Source: a virus. From it: a DNA stretch of 64,000 bases. The notes below the pieces were generated by a model. The model worked only from the letters and a program-made list of their open reading frames with translations, was not told the DNA's origin and made no database searches. Location: positions 1 to 64,000 of IMG/VR virus record IMGVR_UViG_3300025770_000870. One strand, written 5' to 3'. The stretch's first letter is position 1. Each line of letters starts with the position of its first letter. A program made the position numbers and the translations under genes. Positions 6,147-14,183 of the stretch are shown piece after piece.

Positions 6147-6197
6147 CTTTGTTTTAATTTCAGTAGTATTTCTTATTAAAATTCATCAATATCCATA

Positions 6198-6217
6198 AAT
6201 ATACGGATATTATATTG
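6198..6217 (-). promoter_or_regulatory. CCGTATATT-type putative promoter for the leftward cluster
   Basis: Coding-strand sequence CAATATAATATCCGTATATT. The identical 20-mer lies at 9938-9957, and close relatives lie at 47247, 56494 and 57491, each 25-60 bp upstream of a minus-strand gene. Position and conservation suggest a promoter used by early or middle genes. Confidence 0.6.
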
Positions 6218-6285
6218 GTTATACAAAAATATGTGATTAATTCTGTATAGTTTCTCCTCATTTCATATTTTATATATATGAAAAG

Positions 6286-7392
6286 ATGATTTTAGAAAAA
6301 GTAAGATTCACCAAAACAGGTGACAAGGAATTTTATAAAGTACTCAGAAAGCGTGTTAACGCTTACTTTAAAGAAAAAGGTATTTCAAAATTTGCAAACG
6401 TAAACATGGTATTGAAAACTATATTTATGTTGGCTTTATACTTAACACCTTTCATACTAATACTCACAACACTTTCTTCTTCTTTATTAATTATATTGAT
6501 GTGGATGTTGATGGGGTTTGGAATGGCAGGAATTGGCCTTTCAATAATGCACGATGCTAATCACAGCGCATACTCGAAGAATAAACACGTTAATTTATTT
6601 ATGGGAAAACTGATTTGGTTAGTTGGTGGTAGTGATGTAAACTGGAGGATTCAACATAATGTTTTACACCACACTTATACAAATGTACATGGAATGGATG
6701 AAGACATTGAAATTGATCCATTAATGCGTTTTTCACCAAATCAAAAATTGAGAAAGGGTCATAAGTTTCAGTTTATTTATGCATGGTTCCTTTATGGCAT
6801 GATGACTATGATGTGGGCAACAACTAAAGATTATTCTCAATGGAAAAGATATAAGAATAAAGATTTAATTAAAACACAGGGGTTATCAAGTAAGAGTTTT
6901 CTTTGGACTTTAATTTCAACAAAAACTATTTATTTAATACTTACTCTTGGTCTACCATTACTTATAGGGTCAATGCCTTGGCACCAAACAGTATTATGTT
7001 TCTTATTAATGCACTTTATTGCTGGTGTAACATTAGCATCAATTTTCCAACCAGCACACGTTGTTCCTTCATCAGATTATTCAAAGCCTGATGAAAACGG
7101 AAATGTAGAAGTATCTTGGGCAGAAAACCAATTAATGAACACAACGAACTTCGCACCAAAAGCACGTTTATTTTCTTGGTATGTAGGTGGGTTAAACTAT
7201 CAAATAGAACACCACTTATTTCCAAATATTTGTCATGTTCATTACCGTAAGATTTCAAAAATTGTAAGAGATACTGCATTTGAATACGAACTACCTTATC
7301 ATTCCTATAAAACATTTTATGAGGCTCTATCAAACCATACAAAGATGCTTTATACTTTAGGAAGAGTTGAAGACGCTCCAGTAATACATTAA
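6286..7392 (+). CDS. Membrane fatty acid desaturase
   Basis: 368 aa. Three histidine boxes define the family: HDANH (89-93), HNVLHH (124-129) and QIEHH (306-310), the last typical of front-end / acyl-CoA or acyl-lipid desaturases that use a di-iron centre, O2 and reduced ferredoxin or cytochrome b5. Hydrophobic pairs around 43-85 and 205-255 are the expected membrane spans. There is no fused cytochrome b5 domain. Length is usual. It stands alone on the plus strand between divergent and convergent neighbours, with an AT-rich TTTTATATATATG just before the start. Likely acquired from a bacterium and used to alter membrane lipids during infection (inference). Confidence 0.93.
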   Translation: MILEKVRFTKTGDKEFYKVLRKRVNAYFKEKGISKFANVNMVLKTIFMLALYLTPFILILTTLSSSLLIILMWMLMGFGMAGIGLSIMHDANHSAYSKNKHVNLFMGKLIWLVGGSDVNWRIQHNVLHHTYTNVHGMDEDIEIDPLMRFSPNQKLRKGHKFQFIYAWFLYGMMTMMWATTKDYSQWKRYKNKDLIKTQGLSSKSFLWTLISTKTIYLILTLGLPLLIGSMPWHQTVLCFLLMHFIAGVTLASIFQPAHVVPSSDYSKPDENGNVEVSWAENQLMNTTNFAPKARLFSWYVGGLNYQIEHHLFPNICHVHYRKISKIVRDTAFEYELPYHSYKTFYEALSNHTKMLYTLGRVEDAPVIH

Positions 7393-7406
7393 ATAAACAG
7401 CATAAA

Positions 7407-7435
7407 AAAGGTGTTATCATTATAATAACACCTTT
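7407..7435. terminator. Bidirectional terminator between convergent genes
   Basis: Inverted repeat AAAGGTGTTAT / ATAACACCTTT around a 7-nt loop, between the converging desaturase and alanine-rich genes, with A/T runs on both sides. Confidence 0.8.
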
Positions 7436-7450
7436 CATTAATTCAATAAG

Positions 7451-8131
7451 TTATTTCAAAAATTGAACATGAATAACAGATTCTCCCGTTAAAGGTTTTG
7501 TTGGTGGACAAGCGGCTAAAGCTTCATCATATTCTATTTGTGCAGCGACTTCGTCTGATTTTGCATCACTAGCATTCCCACTTGTTATAGCTTTTGCTGC
7601 TCCAGCTCCAGTTGCAGCGGATGCTGCTAAAGCATTTGCCGCTGATGCTGCTGTTAAGGCTGTAGTACAAGTTGCTAGTGTAGCTGACGCGGTCACAAGT
7701 GCAGCAGATGTAATAGCTTCGGCCGCTACCGCAATTGCTTCTGTATCGGTCGCTCCTGCAAGCCATAATGCTGCGGCTGCCGTTGCCGCTTCAGATGGTC
7801 CAAAATCCCAAAATGGAATCCAATTTGATGCGGCTGCCGCGGTTACAGCTACTCCAGCTGCCGCAACATCTGCAGTTGCTGCTGTAAGTGTTGCTGTAGC
7901 TGCCGTCTCAGCTGTTACTGCTAATGCTTGTGCGGTAACAGCTGCTACTTGTGCACTGCTCGCAACTGCATTTGCGCTTGCTGCTAGTGTAGCAGCCGCA
8001 GAAGCTGCGATGAGTGTATCATTGGCAATACTATCAGCCTTTGATGCACTAACTAATTTTGACTTTGCTACTGCTAAAGCTTGTGTAGCATCAACCAAAC
8101 GTTCTTGTGGTGTTCTTTTATCTCCTGTCAT
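7451..8131 (-). CDS. Alanine-rich repetitive helical protein
   Basis: 226 aa, about one third alanine with Thr, Ser and Val making up most of the rest. Long stretches of small residues (AQALAVTAETAATATLTAAT) run in an 11-like or heptad-like rhythm. A break with aromatic residues (NWIPFWDFGP) sits near residue 103. The ends are ordinary sequence (MTGDKRTPQERLVDA; HVQFLK). The base composition is much richer in G+C than its neighbours because of the Ala codons. An AT-rich late-type motif lies upstream (8135-8160). It could be a fibrous virion or coating protein; no family is recognised and no enzymatic motif is visible. Confidence 0.75.
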   Translation of the reverse strand: MTGDKRTPQERLVDATQALAVAKSKLVSASKADSIANDTLIAASAAATLAASANAVASSAQVAAVTAQALAVTAETAATATLTAATADVAAAGVAVTAAAASNWIPFWDFGPSEAATAAAALWLAGATDTEAIAVAAEAITSAALVTASATLATCTTALTAASAANALAASAATGAGAAKAITSGNASDAKSDEVAAQIEYDEALAACPPTKPLTGESVIHVQFLK

Positions 8132-8221
8132 ATTTTTTTTTATTTTTATATATCTAATTATATTGTTTTTGTTCTTTCTTTATATTTGATTGTAAAATGA
8201 TTCTTATTTTGAATGGTAGAT

Positions 8222-8237
8222 TATAATATATAATCTA
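8222..8237 (+). promoter_or_regulatory. Putative late promoter abutting a CTS gene
   Basis: TATAATATATAATCTA ends exactly at the start codon. It belongs to the TTTAATATATAnnCTA series found before most CTS genes. If the TATA core is a -10 element, the transcript would begin at or next to the ATG. Confidence 0.6.
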
Positions 8238-8759
8238 ATGAAATATCTAATGAAATATTTAAAGACATACGAATCTATGGTTGATGCTCCTTCTGGGTAT
8301 AAACATAAACCTAAACTATCAAGTCTTACCAAACAAGAGATTAAAGATATCTTAGTTAATTTCTCTGATTGGGATAACTGTGATATTAAAATAGATGAAC
8401 TTCACAATAATAAATGGGGTGATTATGTTAGAAGTGGTTATGAATTTAGATTCGATATTAATATATCATCTGTTATCAGATACGGAGAAGATCTTGGCCA
8501 TACCAATCCAATAGAATTAAACAATGATTTACTTGATGATTTAGTTAGACTATATTCTATATTCAAGGAAGATAAGTGGGATTGTGATATAACACTAACA
8601 ATTAAAGGAAATAATAAGAATTATAAAGAAACAGTTTACACTGTACCAACAGCAGGATATTCGATAAGTGAAGATGGTATTTATTATCAATATGATAAGA
8701 TAGACTTGGATAAGATACCACCAATTATGAATATCGAATTACAATTAATATCATATTAA
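8238..8759 (+). CDS. CTS-bearing putative internal head protein
   Basis: 173 aa. The N-terminus MKYLMKYLKTYESM holds a 12-bp tandem duplication of the start of the shared peptide, so the true start may be the second ATG (8250). The next block, LTKQEIKDILVNFSDWDNCD, is the helix seen after the peptide in many paralogues, followed by beta strands. In T4 a peptide of this kind (MKTYQEFIAE) sends proteins into the prohead and is cut after Glu. Capsid delivery here is inferred; the body has no recognised activity. Confidence 0.75.
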   Translation: MKYLMKYLKTYESMVDAPSGYKHKPKLSSLTKQEIKDILVNFSDWDNCDIKIDELHNNKWGDYVRSGYEFRFDINISSVIRYGEDLGHTNPIELNNDLLDDLVRLYSIFKEDKWDCDITLTIKGNNKNYKETVYTVPTAGYSISEDGIYYQYDKIDLDKIPPIMNIELQLISY

Positions 8760-8764
8760 TAAAA

Positions 8765-8779
8765 TTAATATATAGTCTA
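8765..8779 (+). promoter_or_regulatory. Putative late promoter
   Basis: TTAATATATAGTCTA immediately followed by the ATG at 8780; same series and same spacing as the site at 8222-8237. Confidence 0.6.
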
Positions 8780-9331
8780 ATGAAATATTTAAAGAAATTC
8801 AATGAGAGTTCTAATCTAGAACAAACCTCACTTAACTTAAAACAAACAATACAAGATATATTCTTAGACCTTACTGATGATGGGTATAAGATAAGTATTC
8901 AAACTCCAAAATCTCCGACACAGGTAGAGTCTAGTCGTGTAAATAAATTACATCCTAACTACGGAGATAAGATAACATTAATAATATCTTTAGAAAAGGT
9001 AGAATCTAATTATGAAAATATCCTTGGTAGAACTTTTAGTAATGTTCCATTTATATTTAGTGAGTGTATTGATAATTTTGATAGGGTATATGATTATGCT
9101 TCTTCTTATGGTGATGTAGTTACTAATCAAGTAGGTGCTTTATTAAACAATATTGTTGATGTCATCACCCCAATTAGCCATTCCGTTTTTTCTTATGGAC
9201 CAAATCATCCTTCACGTACAATCAAAGATAATAACTGGGGTTCATTTAAAGATAAGTTAATAAATGAATATGGTTTAGATACATTGGTTAGATTCCTTAC
9301 AATAAACCTTACTATTGTATTAGATACCTAG
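8780..9331 (+). CDS. CTS-bearing putative internal head protein
   Basis: 183 aa. N-terminus MKYLKKFNESS carries the shared peptide with a probable cut after FNE. Residues about 21-40 (LKQTIQDIFLDLTDDGYKIS) match the common helix-turn-strand core of the family (DI.DIF..L.D.GY). The rest is mixed alpha/beta without known motifs. It converges on the gene at 9320-9601 with a 12-bp overlap of the 3' ends. Confidence 0.75.
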   Translation: MKYLKKFNESSNLEQTSLNLKQTIQDIFLDLTDDGYKISIQTPKSPTQVESSRVNKLHPNYGDKITLIISLEKVESNYENILGRTFSNVPFIFSECIDNFDRVYDYASSYGDVVTNQVGALLNNIVDVITPISHSVFSYGPNHPSRTIKDNNWGSFKDKLINEYGLDTLVRFLTINLTIVLDT

Positions 9332-9601
9332 ATTTTTTAATTTGAAATCTCTAATTTCTTGATTTGTTAAATCACAAGGCTTCCACGATGATTTATTTAA
9401 AAATATCACGTCCAAAAACCGTTTGCTTAGACTGGTTCTATTAATTTGTTTCTTATTACACCTTTTACATTTACGTATATCGTAAGTTTTGGTGCTTATA
9501 TTTTGATCCAATCTGTTCGAATTACCAACGATAGTGACCATACTTTTGTATACCACGGAATCTTTATAATATTCCCAGTTATGTTTTATCTTACACATCA
9601 T
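9320..9601 (-). CDS. Small zinc-ribbon-like protein
   Basis: 93 aa from ATG at 9601, chosen because it follows the upstream stop closely and gives the MMCKIKHNWEYYKDS start. CKRC near residue 49 with the early Cys3 (MCKIKHNW) suggests a metal-binding ribbon. An in-frame start 15 bp earlier (9616) is less likely. It is cotranscribed with the gene at 9591-9917. Function unknown. Confidence 0.65.
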   Translation of the reverse strand: MMCKIKHNWEYYKDSVVYKSMVTIVGNSNRLDQNISTKTYDIRKCKRCNKKQINRTSLSKRFLDVIFLNKSSWKPCDLTNQEIRDFKLKNLGI

Positions 9602-9917
9602 TTTCAACCTCATCAATAAACTTTAACATTCTATTTAAACAGTTATGTGGTGTGTTATCTGTGATTGATTTAGAATAAATCATAAAGTGTCTAAGTACAT
9701 AATCACCTTCACATTTATCATAAGATCTAGTACTAAATACTTCAACACCAGATTTGTACATTTCATTAATAAAATCTTCGAACCTGGTTCCATATTCTGT
9801 ATGTGTGTATGTGATAGTATCAAATTTATCTAATACAACGGCAGAATCTATCTTAAAGGTAATAACATAAGAGTTACCCTCTCTTCTAATAGTATGTATA
9901 ATCTTATCTGTTATCAT
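9591..9917 (-). CDS. Hypothetical protein (108 aa)
   Basis: 108 aa, alpha/beta (SYVITFKIDSAVVLDKFDTI, then RFEDFINEMYKSGVEVFS). First gene behind the CCGTATATT-type motif at 9938-9957, so probably in the same temporal class as the left-end cluster. No family recognised. Confidence 0.65.
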   Translation of the reverse strand: MITDKIIHTIRREGNSYVITFKIDSAVVLDKFDTITYTHTEYGTRFEDFINEMYKSGVEVFSTRSYDKCEGDYVLRHFMIYSKSITDNTPHNCLNRMLKFIDEVENDV

Positions 9918-9937
9918 TTAGTATAATTTACTTTCAC

Positions 9938-9957
9938 AATATACGGATATTATATTG
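9938..9957 (-). promoter_or_regulatory. CCGTATATT-type putative promoter
   Basis: The same 20 bases as 6198-6217 (coding strand CAATATAATATCCGTATATT), about 20 bp upstream of the ATG at 9917. Confidence 0.6.
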
Positions 9958-10108
9958 AAATAAAGACTTTCTGATGTTATATTATATAATATATACAAAA
10001 AAATTAAAAACAAAGGATAAAACAAACTGTTCTAGTGTAGGAATATGGTGTTGTTCTAGTCCTTTTGAAAAGTGGTAATATAAAATTGAGGTTTATATCA
10101 CTTACAAT

Positions 10109-10825
10109 CTATTGGGTGGTAAGTTTTAATTTAACCTTATATATTGATGGTTTTATTAAATCATTATTAACCTCACTCTTTAGTATTAAAACATATTCAA
10201 TAGAATATCTATCATATTCACTTATAAAAGTACCCAATCTACTATAATCACCCTTTCTCTTATAAAAGAAAGAATAATAATCTGTTGTATTATCTCTTTC
10301 TAGTAAAGTCATTTTTCTTGTACCACCACCCAATTCTCTGAATGATTGTTTAGTGTTTACTAAAATAGGTGTATTGGTTTTTTCGTTACGAATCATCTCC
10401 TTCTGTGTGATACTCCATCTAAATGATGGTAAACCCTTTGTCTTGATTAAGAATTCAGTTTGGTCAAGTGCATGTTCTGACATAAATGATTTCATATCTA
10501 TATCAGTAACCTTTCCTGTTAATACTGTTTTACCTGATGTTGGGTTAGTTAGAACACTTGACATCTTTTGTTGGTATTCAATTTCACCATCTAATACATA
10601 ATCACCAATAGATAATACTTGATCTATGATAGAGTTGATTTCATGTCTATCATCTTCATCAAAGATAGATTTAAGTACTGTCATACCAGAAGTTCTCTTC
10701 TTTGTAATACTAACCACATTATTTTTGACATCAAGTTTAAATTCATCATCATTTATACTACTAAATAATAATCTGATATCATCATCATTGGATTCGAATA
10801 GTTTATAACTGTTTAAAAACTTCAT
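10109..10825 (-). CDS. CTS-bearing putative internal head protein
   Basis: 238 aa. N-terminus MKFLNSYKLFESNDDD is the shared peptide, with LFE as the likely cleavage site. The body is beta-rich and includes TSGMTVLKSIFDEDDR and two later TSGKTV / GGGTRKMTLLERD segments. A late-type TATATAGTATATG context precedes the start. No enzymatic motif is evident. Confidence 0.75.
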   Translation of the reverse strand: MKFLNSYKLFESNDDDIRLLFSSINDDEFKLDVKNNVVSITKKRTSGMTVLKSIFDEDDRHEINSIIDQVLSIGDYVLDGEIEYQQKMSSVLTNPTSGKTVLTGKVTDIDMKSFMSEHALDQTEFLIKTKGLPSFRWSITQKEMIRNEKTNTPILVNTKQSFRELGGGTRKMTLLERDNTTDYYSFFYKRKGDYSRLGTFISEYDRYSIEYVLILKSEVNNDLIKPSIYKVKLKLTTQ

Positions 10826-10880
10826 ATACTATATATAATAAACGTAATTCAATTTATGAATACACAAGAATTATTTAATT

Positions 10881-10943
10881 ATGAAGTATTTAAAATTTGA
10901 GTTAAAAAGTTTAATATATATAAATAAGAAAAAAAAAGATAAT
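10881..10943 (+). pseudogene. Remnant CTS start upstream of a CTS gene
   Basis: ATG at 10881 begins MKYLKFELKSLIYINKKKKD, a decayed copy of the shared peptide that happens to run in frame into the next gene. A late-type promoter (TTAATATATA at 10911-10920) separates it from the real start at 10944, which suggests a truncated former gene rather than an N-terminal extension. Confidence 0.4.
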
Positions 10944-11480
10944 ATGAAACATTTAAAGAAGTATGAATCATTTCTAATATTAGAAGGTGATACTCACCAA
11001 ACAGTAAAAGAACTAAACGGTGAAAATAAATCAAAATTACTTAATGGTGTAGAGTTTTATGTTCATTCTATGAATGTATTAAAAGGTAGTGATGATACTA
11101 AATTAAGCGGATCTAAATTCAAAGTTAAGATTGTTGACGCTGGTCAATTTGATACTGGTGCTTCTGATACTATTACGTTAAAACCTAAATTAGAAGTTAG
11201 TGATATTCAATTGGGAGAAAACAACGAAGAAAATGAGCATCTACAAGGAAATTACGGAATGATTAAACAATTCAAAGATAGTAGTTTTATTATTTTTGCA
11301 AGAGATTCTAAAGGTGATGGAATTAATAATGAATTAAGATGTGATTATCCTTTGAATAGTCAATTTGTTATCGAAGCGGAAAGTAAATTAATACCGGCTC
11401 TGAATGAAGTTTTTGGAACTGAATTCAAATTCAGTCCTTTTGAGACAGATAAAAGATATGTCATCTTTAGTGCTAAATAA
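10944..11480 (+). CDS. CTS-bearing putative internal head protein
   Basis: 178 aa from ATG at 10944, preferred over 10881 because it gives the canonical MKHLKKYESFLILEGD start, in which YE or LILE could be cut by a gp21-like protease. The body (VEFYVHSMNVLKGSDD, KFKVKIVDAGQFDTGA) is beta-rich. A strong terminator follows directly. No family recognised. Confidence 0.75.
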   Translation: MKHLKKYESFLILEGDTHQTVKELNGENKSKLLNGVEFYVHSMNVLKGSDDTKLSGSKFKVKIVDAGQFDTGASDTITLKPKLEVSDIQLGENNEENEHLQGNYGMIKQFKDSSFIIFARDSKGDGINNELRCDYPLNSQFVIEAESKLIPALNEVFGTEFKFSPFETDKRYVIFSAK

Positions 11481-11484
11481 ACAG

Positions 11485-11513
11485 AAACCTCTCAAAATTT
11501 GAGAGGTTTTTTT
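11485..11513 (+). terminator. Intrinsic terminator
   Basis: Near-perfect hairpin AAACCTCTCAAA / TTTGAGAGGTTT followed by a T run, 5 bp after the stop codon of the preceding CTS gene. Confidence 0.9.
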
Positions 11514-11623
11514 ATATCTATAAATTATTAATATAAGATTGATTAGTCAATGTATAAGAATAATAAATAATATTAAATAATGGGATAAAGCCATTGCTCT
11601 TTGTGAGAAACGAAGTGAACAAC

Positions 11624-11767
11624 ATGACCTTCTACAATTACGAGCTTAAATTCATTGATGAATCACAACCATTCAAATGGTCACAACAAAAAAAGTACAT
11701 ATATCTCAATAGTGAATCATTCACTAAACTAACACAACCAAGTAAAATAAATATCTCACCCAGATAG
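11624..11767 (+). CDS. Possible small protein or remnant (47 aa)
   Basis: The 11514-11863 gap holds one credible ORF of 47 codons (MTFYNYELKFIDESQPFKW ...), polar with good codon use, ending at TAG 11765-11767. No late-type promoter lies directly upstream, so it may be the tail of a decayed gene. The rest of the gap is AT-rich, apart from the promoter at 11833. Confidence 0.35.
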   Translation: MTFYNYELKFIDESQPFKWSQQKKYIYLNSESFTKLTQPSKINISPR

Positions 11768-11832
11768 AATGGGAAAGATAATTTTATAAGACACATTTTC
11801 CTTTTCATTTGTTTATCTTTTTTTATGCAAAA

Positions 11833-11848
11833 TTTAATATATAAACTA
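11833..11848 (+). promoter_or_regulatory. Putative late promoter
   Basis: TTTAATATATAAACTA, the best match to the series, 15 bp upstream of the ATG at 11864. Confidence 0.65.
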
Positions 11849-11863
11849 ATAAAATAAAATTTT

Positions 11864-12745
11864 ATGAAATACTTAAAGTTATACGAACAATTTAGTCTTT
11901 TATTAGAGAAATTAGATACCAAAGGAAAACAACTATTTTTACTGTGTGGTCCAAGTGGTACAGGTAAAACTTACTTATCTGGTAAAATAGGAATCCGCCA
12001 TTGGACTGAATCATCAGATTTCGAAGGAGATTGTTTAATTACAACCGATGTCGTGGGAATTGAACAAGAAAAAATTACACAGTTATTAGAAGCTAAAGGT
12101 TGTCCTAAGTTAGCTGAGATATCAAAAACATTTAAAGAAGATGGAATATTTACTATAAAAGTATATTATCAAGATATTTATAAAAAGTGGGAAGATGAGT
12201 CTAGTGATGAGGAAAAAGAGATATTAAATCCGTTATGGGATATTTGTACAGAATCAAATAGTAAATGTCCTAATACAAATCAACAAGATACTAGAGTTTG
12301 GAAACTAGCTTTTGTTGGTTATTTATGGGGTACTGGTAGAATTGTTTTTGATGATGTTAGACCAACAATAAATAATTTTTATGATGGTATAAAAGAATAT
12401 ATAATTTATACTCCACTTATAACATACCTTAGTGATAATTTGATTAATAGACTTAAAAAGGATCCTAATATGAGTGTAGAAGATAAAATTAAAAAGTTTT
12501 TTGAGTGGTTTCAATTATCGGAAACAGTTGATAATTCATTTCCAGATGATATAAAATATACTATTCAAGAGATTGAAGAATCTATGAAAGGGTTAAATAT
12601 TAAAATAGAAGACTTTATAAACATTTCTAAAATTACAGATGAAATGAAAAATGATGGTTTCTACTTTATAAAAGGTGGGATTCAAGGAGATAAAGATAAT
12701 AGTCCGGTATTTAATTCAAGAAGTGGTCAGAAATTAAGCTTATGA
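11864..12745 (+). CDS. CTS-bearing P-loop NTPase/kinase-like protein
   Basis: 293 aa. The shared peptide (MKYLKLYEQFSLLLEK) is followed at once by a strand and Walker A motif GPSGTGKT (29-36), as in small-molecule and RNA kinases. RIVFDDVRP near residue 159 may be the Walker B-like strand. The C-terminal 100 residues are helical and charged. A P-loop enzyme carrying the packaging peptide would be delivered with the DNA (inference). The stop overlaps the next ATG, so the two genes are coupled. The substrate is unknown. Confidence 0.75.
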   Translation: MKYLKLYEQFSLLLEKLDTKGKQLFLLCGPSGTGKTYLSGKIGIRHWTESSDFEGDCLITTDVVGIEQEKITQLLEAKGCPKLAEISKTFKEDGIFTIKVYYQDIYKKWEDESSDEEKEILNPLWDICTESNSKCPNTNQQDTRVWKLAFVGYLWGTGRIVFDDVRPTINNFYDGIKEYIIYTPLITYLSDNLINRLKKDPNMSVEDKIKKFFEWFQLSETVDNSFPDDIKYTIQEIEESMKGLNIKIEDFINISKITDEMKNDGFYFIKGGIQGDKDNSPVFNSRSGQKLSL

Positions 12746-13359
12746 AATATCTAAAGAAATTTGAAGAATTAAAGTTAAGAGATTATACCAATACTTTTAG
12801 TGAGAATTTTGTGCGTGATGTTAGAGATATAGTACAAGACTTAGAAGAAGACTCACCTTATACAATAGAATTAGATTTAACGTTCAATGGGTTAGAAGGT
12901 CGTAAAGGTAACCATTCACGTTTGGAAGGAGAAGATAAAAGACTATGGGATAGTGACTTACCAGCTATTACTGTATTCGTTAAAGATCCTGTTGAAAGAC
13001 CTGACTTATGGCAAGATGATAAGAAACGCTTTGTTACTAAGAGATGGGTTAATACAGATGGTTCATTAAGAGGTAAGGCTAGAAAGATTAAGATGTGGAA
13101 TCAAGAATGTATTAACGTAGCTAAACGATTAAAAGAATACTTAGGTGATAACTATTTATTATTCACTATAATTGATAGGGGTGATGAAAGGTCATTTGAT
13201 TTAGATACTATTAATAAACCAAGTGATATAGGTCAACCAAGTGGTGATGGATGGTGTTCTTTCCCTAGACTTAGTGTACGTAACTATCAACAAGGAGACA
13301 TAACAAGTTTTAGAATACTATACAAACCAGATGAATATATTGAATCAGAGATAGTATAG
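12742..13359 (+). CDS. CTS-bearing putative internal head protein
   Basis: 205 aa. Starts MKYLKKFEELKLRD; the family helix appears as FVRDVRDIVQDLEEDSPYTI. The remainder is basic in the middle (RFVTKRWVNTDGSLRGKARK) and beta-rich at the end. ATGA overlap with the P-loop gene upstream implies co-translation. Unknown activity. Confidence 0.75.
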   Translation: MKYLKKFEELKLRDYTNTFSENFVRDVRDIVQDLEEDSPYTIELDLTFNGLEGRKGNHSRLEGEDKRLWDSDLPAITVFVKDPVERPDLWQDDKKRFVTKRWVNTDGSLRGKARKIKMWNQECINVAKRLKEYLGDNYLLFTIIDRGDERSFDLDTINKPSDIGQPSGDGWCSFPRLSVRNYQQGDITSFRILYKPDEYIESEIV

Positions 13360-13363
13360 ATTG

Positions 13364-13696
13364 TTATTTCATCCCACCAGGCTTACAACATACTGGTAGT
13401 TTATCTACTGATGAAGATATCGCTTTCACGTTATCAGCGTCATATCCTGTTTCAGAAATAACTTTTTTAATTTGATCCAAAGAAATTTTCTTCGTGGAAT
13501 ACTTAACCGTTACTTTTTTATCTTTCAAATTTAATTCTGAAAATTTGATTCCTTTTGTATAATTCAATTTATCTTCAATTCTAATTTTACAAGAACCACA
13601 TTCTGCTGATGTTTGAATCACAGATGTTTTTGTTTGTGCATTAATAAATGTAGTGAAAAAGAGTGCTATCGATAATAATAATATTTTATATTTCAT
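13364..13696 (-). CDS. Secreted heavy-metal-associated (HMA) domain protein
   Basis: 110 aa. A signal peptide (MKYKILLLSIALFFTTFINA, cut before QTK) is followed by an HMA ferredoxin-like domain with GSCKIRIED, a variant of the GMTCxxC metal site in which CGSC supplies the two Cys (33-36). A second CC pair lies at the C-terminus (VCCKPGG). Such periplasmic copper or mercury chaperone-like domains are common in Bacteroidota; here it was probably taken from a host. The AT-rich ACTAATATATAAAAAATG context resembles the late series. Confidence 0.85.
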   Translation of the reverse strand: MKYKILLLSIALFFTTFINAQTKTSVIQTSAECGSCKIRIEDKLNYTKGIKFSELNLKDKKVTVKYSTKKISLDQIKKVISETGYDADNVKAISSSVDKLPVCCKPGGMK

Positions 13697-13751
13697 TTTT
13701 TATATATTAGTTCTAACCAAAATATACAACTATTGTACCAAAATCAACTTT

Positions 13752-14096
13752 CTATTTCCAAAATATTTGTATGCAAATTAAACTACATGCTAAAGATAAT
13801 GATACAATAGTTTTTAAAGTAATACCTTCGCCTAGAAAGAACCAAGTTAAAAATGTGAATGATATTATACCTGAACCAAATGCAATAAACCTACCAGGCC
13901 ACAATAGACCATCATAATACTCTACTATAAATTTAGTACCATAAATTAATATGTAACTAATAGCAGTGCCAAAGATTATTGAAACTGCTAGTGGGTTTCT
14001 TTTAAACCAAGGCCATACAAATTGTCCATTGGTTTGAAACCATATTGCTGCTTGTCCAGTAAAGAATAGTAAAAACCCTAATAATAATTTATTCAT
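13752..14096 (-). CDS. Four-helix integral membrane protein
   Basis: 114 aa with about four hydrophobic helices (LLLGFLLFFTGQAAIWF, LAVSIIFGTAISYILIYG, GRFIAFGSGIISFTFLTWFF, TIVSLSLACSLICIQIFW). Size and layout suggest a half-size DMT-like membrane protein, but no signature residue fixes the family. Follows tRNA-Arg on the same strand. Confidence 0.7.
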   Translation of the reverse strand: MNKLLLGFLLFFTGQAAIWFQTNGQFVWPWFKRNPLAVSIIFGTAISYILIYGTKFIVEYYDGLLWPGRFIAFGSGIISFTFLTWFFLGEGITLKTIVSLSLACSLICIQIFWK

Positions 14097-14109
14097 CTAT
14101 TTTATTTAG

Positions 14110-14183
14110 TGAGCCCGAAAGGATTCGAACCTTTGACCGCCTCCTTAGAAGGGAGGTGCTCTATCCAGCTGAGCTACGGGCCC
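14110..14183 (-). tRNA. tRNA-Arg (anticodon UCU)
   Basis: Full cloverleaf on the minus strand: acceptor GGGCCCG pairing with CGGGCTC, D-arm AGCTCAGCTGGATAGAGCA, anticodon stem CCTCC/GGAGG with loop CTTCTAA (UCU), and T-arm GGTTCGAATCC. CCA is not encoded. UCU reads AGA/AGG, the favoured Arg codons in this AT-rich genome. Confidence 0.95.

Larger units (their letters stand above)
110..6161 (-). repeat. Dispersed 18-bp gene-junction element (about 28 copies)
   Basis: Coding-strand consensus TAAACCAAAACAAAGATG, whose last three bases are the start codon of the next gene. Exact copies begin (plus-strand coordinate) at 110, 777, 1034, 1876, 2156, 2903, 3184, 3363, 3585, 3813, 3927, 4729 and 4996. 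Near copies begin at 398, 559, 640, 1178, 1428, 1543, 1990, 4145, 4409, 4584, 5227, 5399, 5523 and 6144. Depending on frame the upstream gene ends at the TAA, reads AAACCAAAACAAAGATGA as KPKQR-stop with an ATGA overlap, or reads NQNKDE and stops just inside the next gene. Spacing is irregular (about 80-370 bp). Probable role: translation start context and coupling, possibly a recombination hot spot for gene shuffling. Confidence 0.9.

Noticed and set aside
7016-7438. 140-codon minus-strand ORF antisense to the desaturase
   Set aside because: The plus-strand frame has three diagnostic histidine boxes; the antisense frame spans the terminator and has no family signal.
11638-11922. 94-codon minus-strand ORF
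   Set aside because: Runs antisense across the late promoter and the start of the P-loop gene, with hydrophobic, Phe/Tyr-heavy composition typical of antisense frames in AT-rich DNA.
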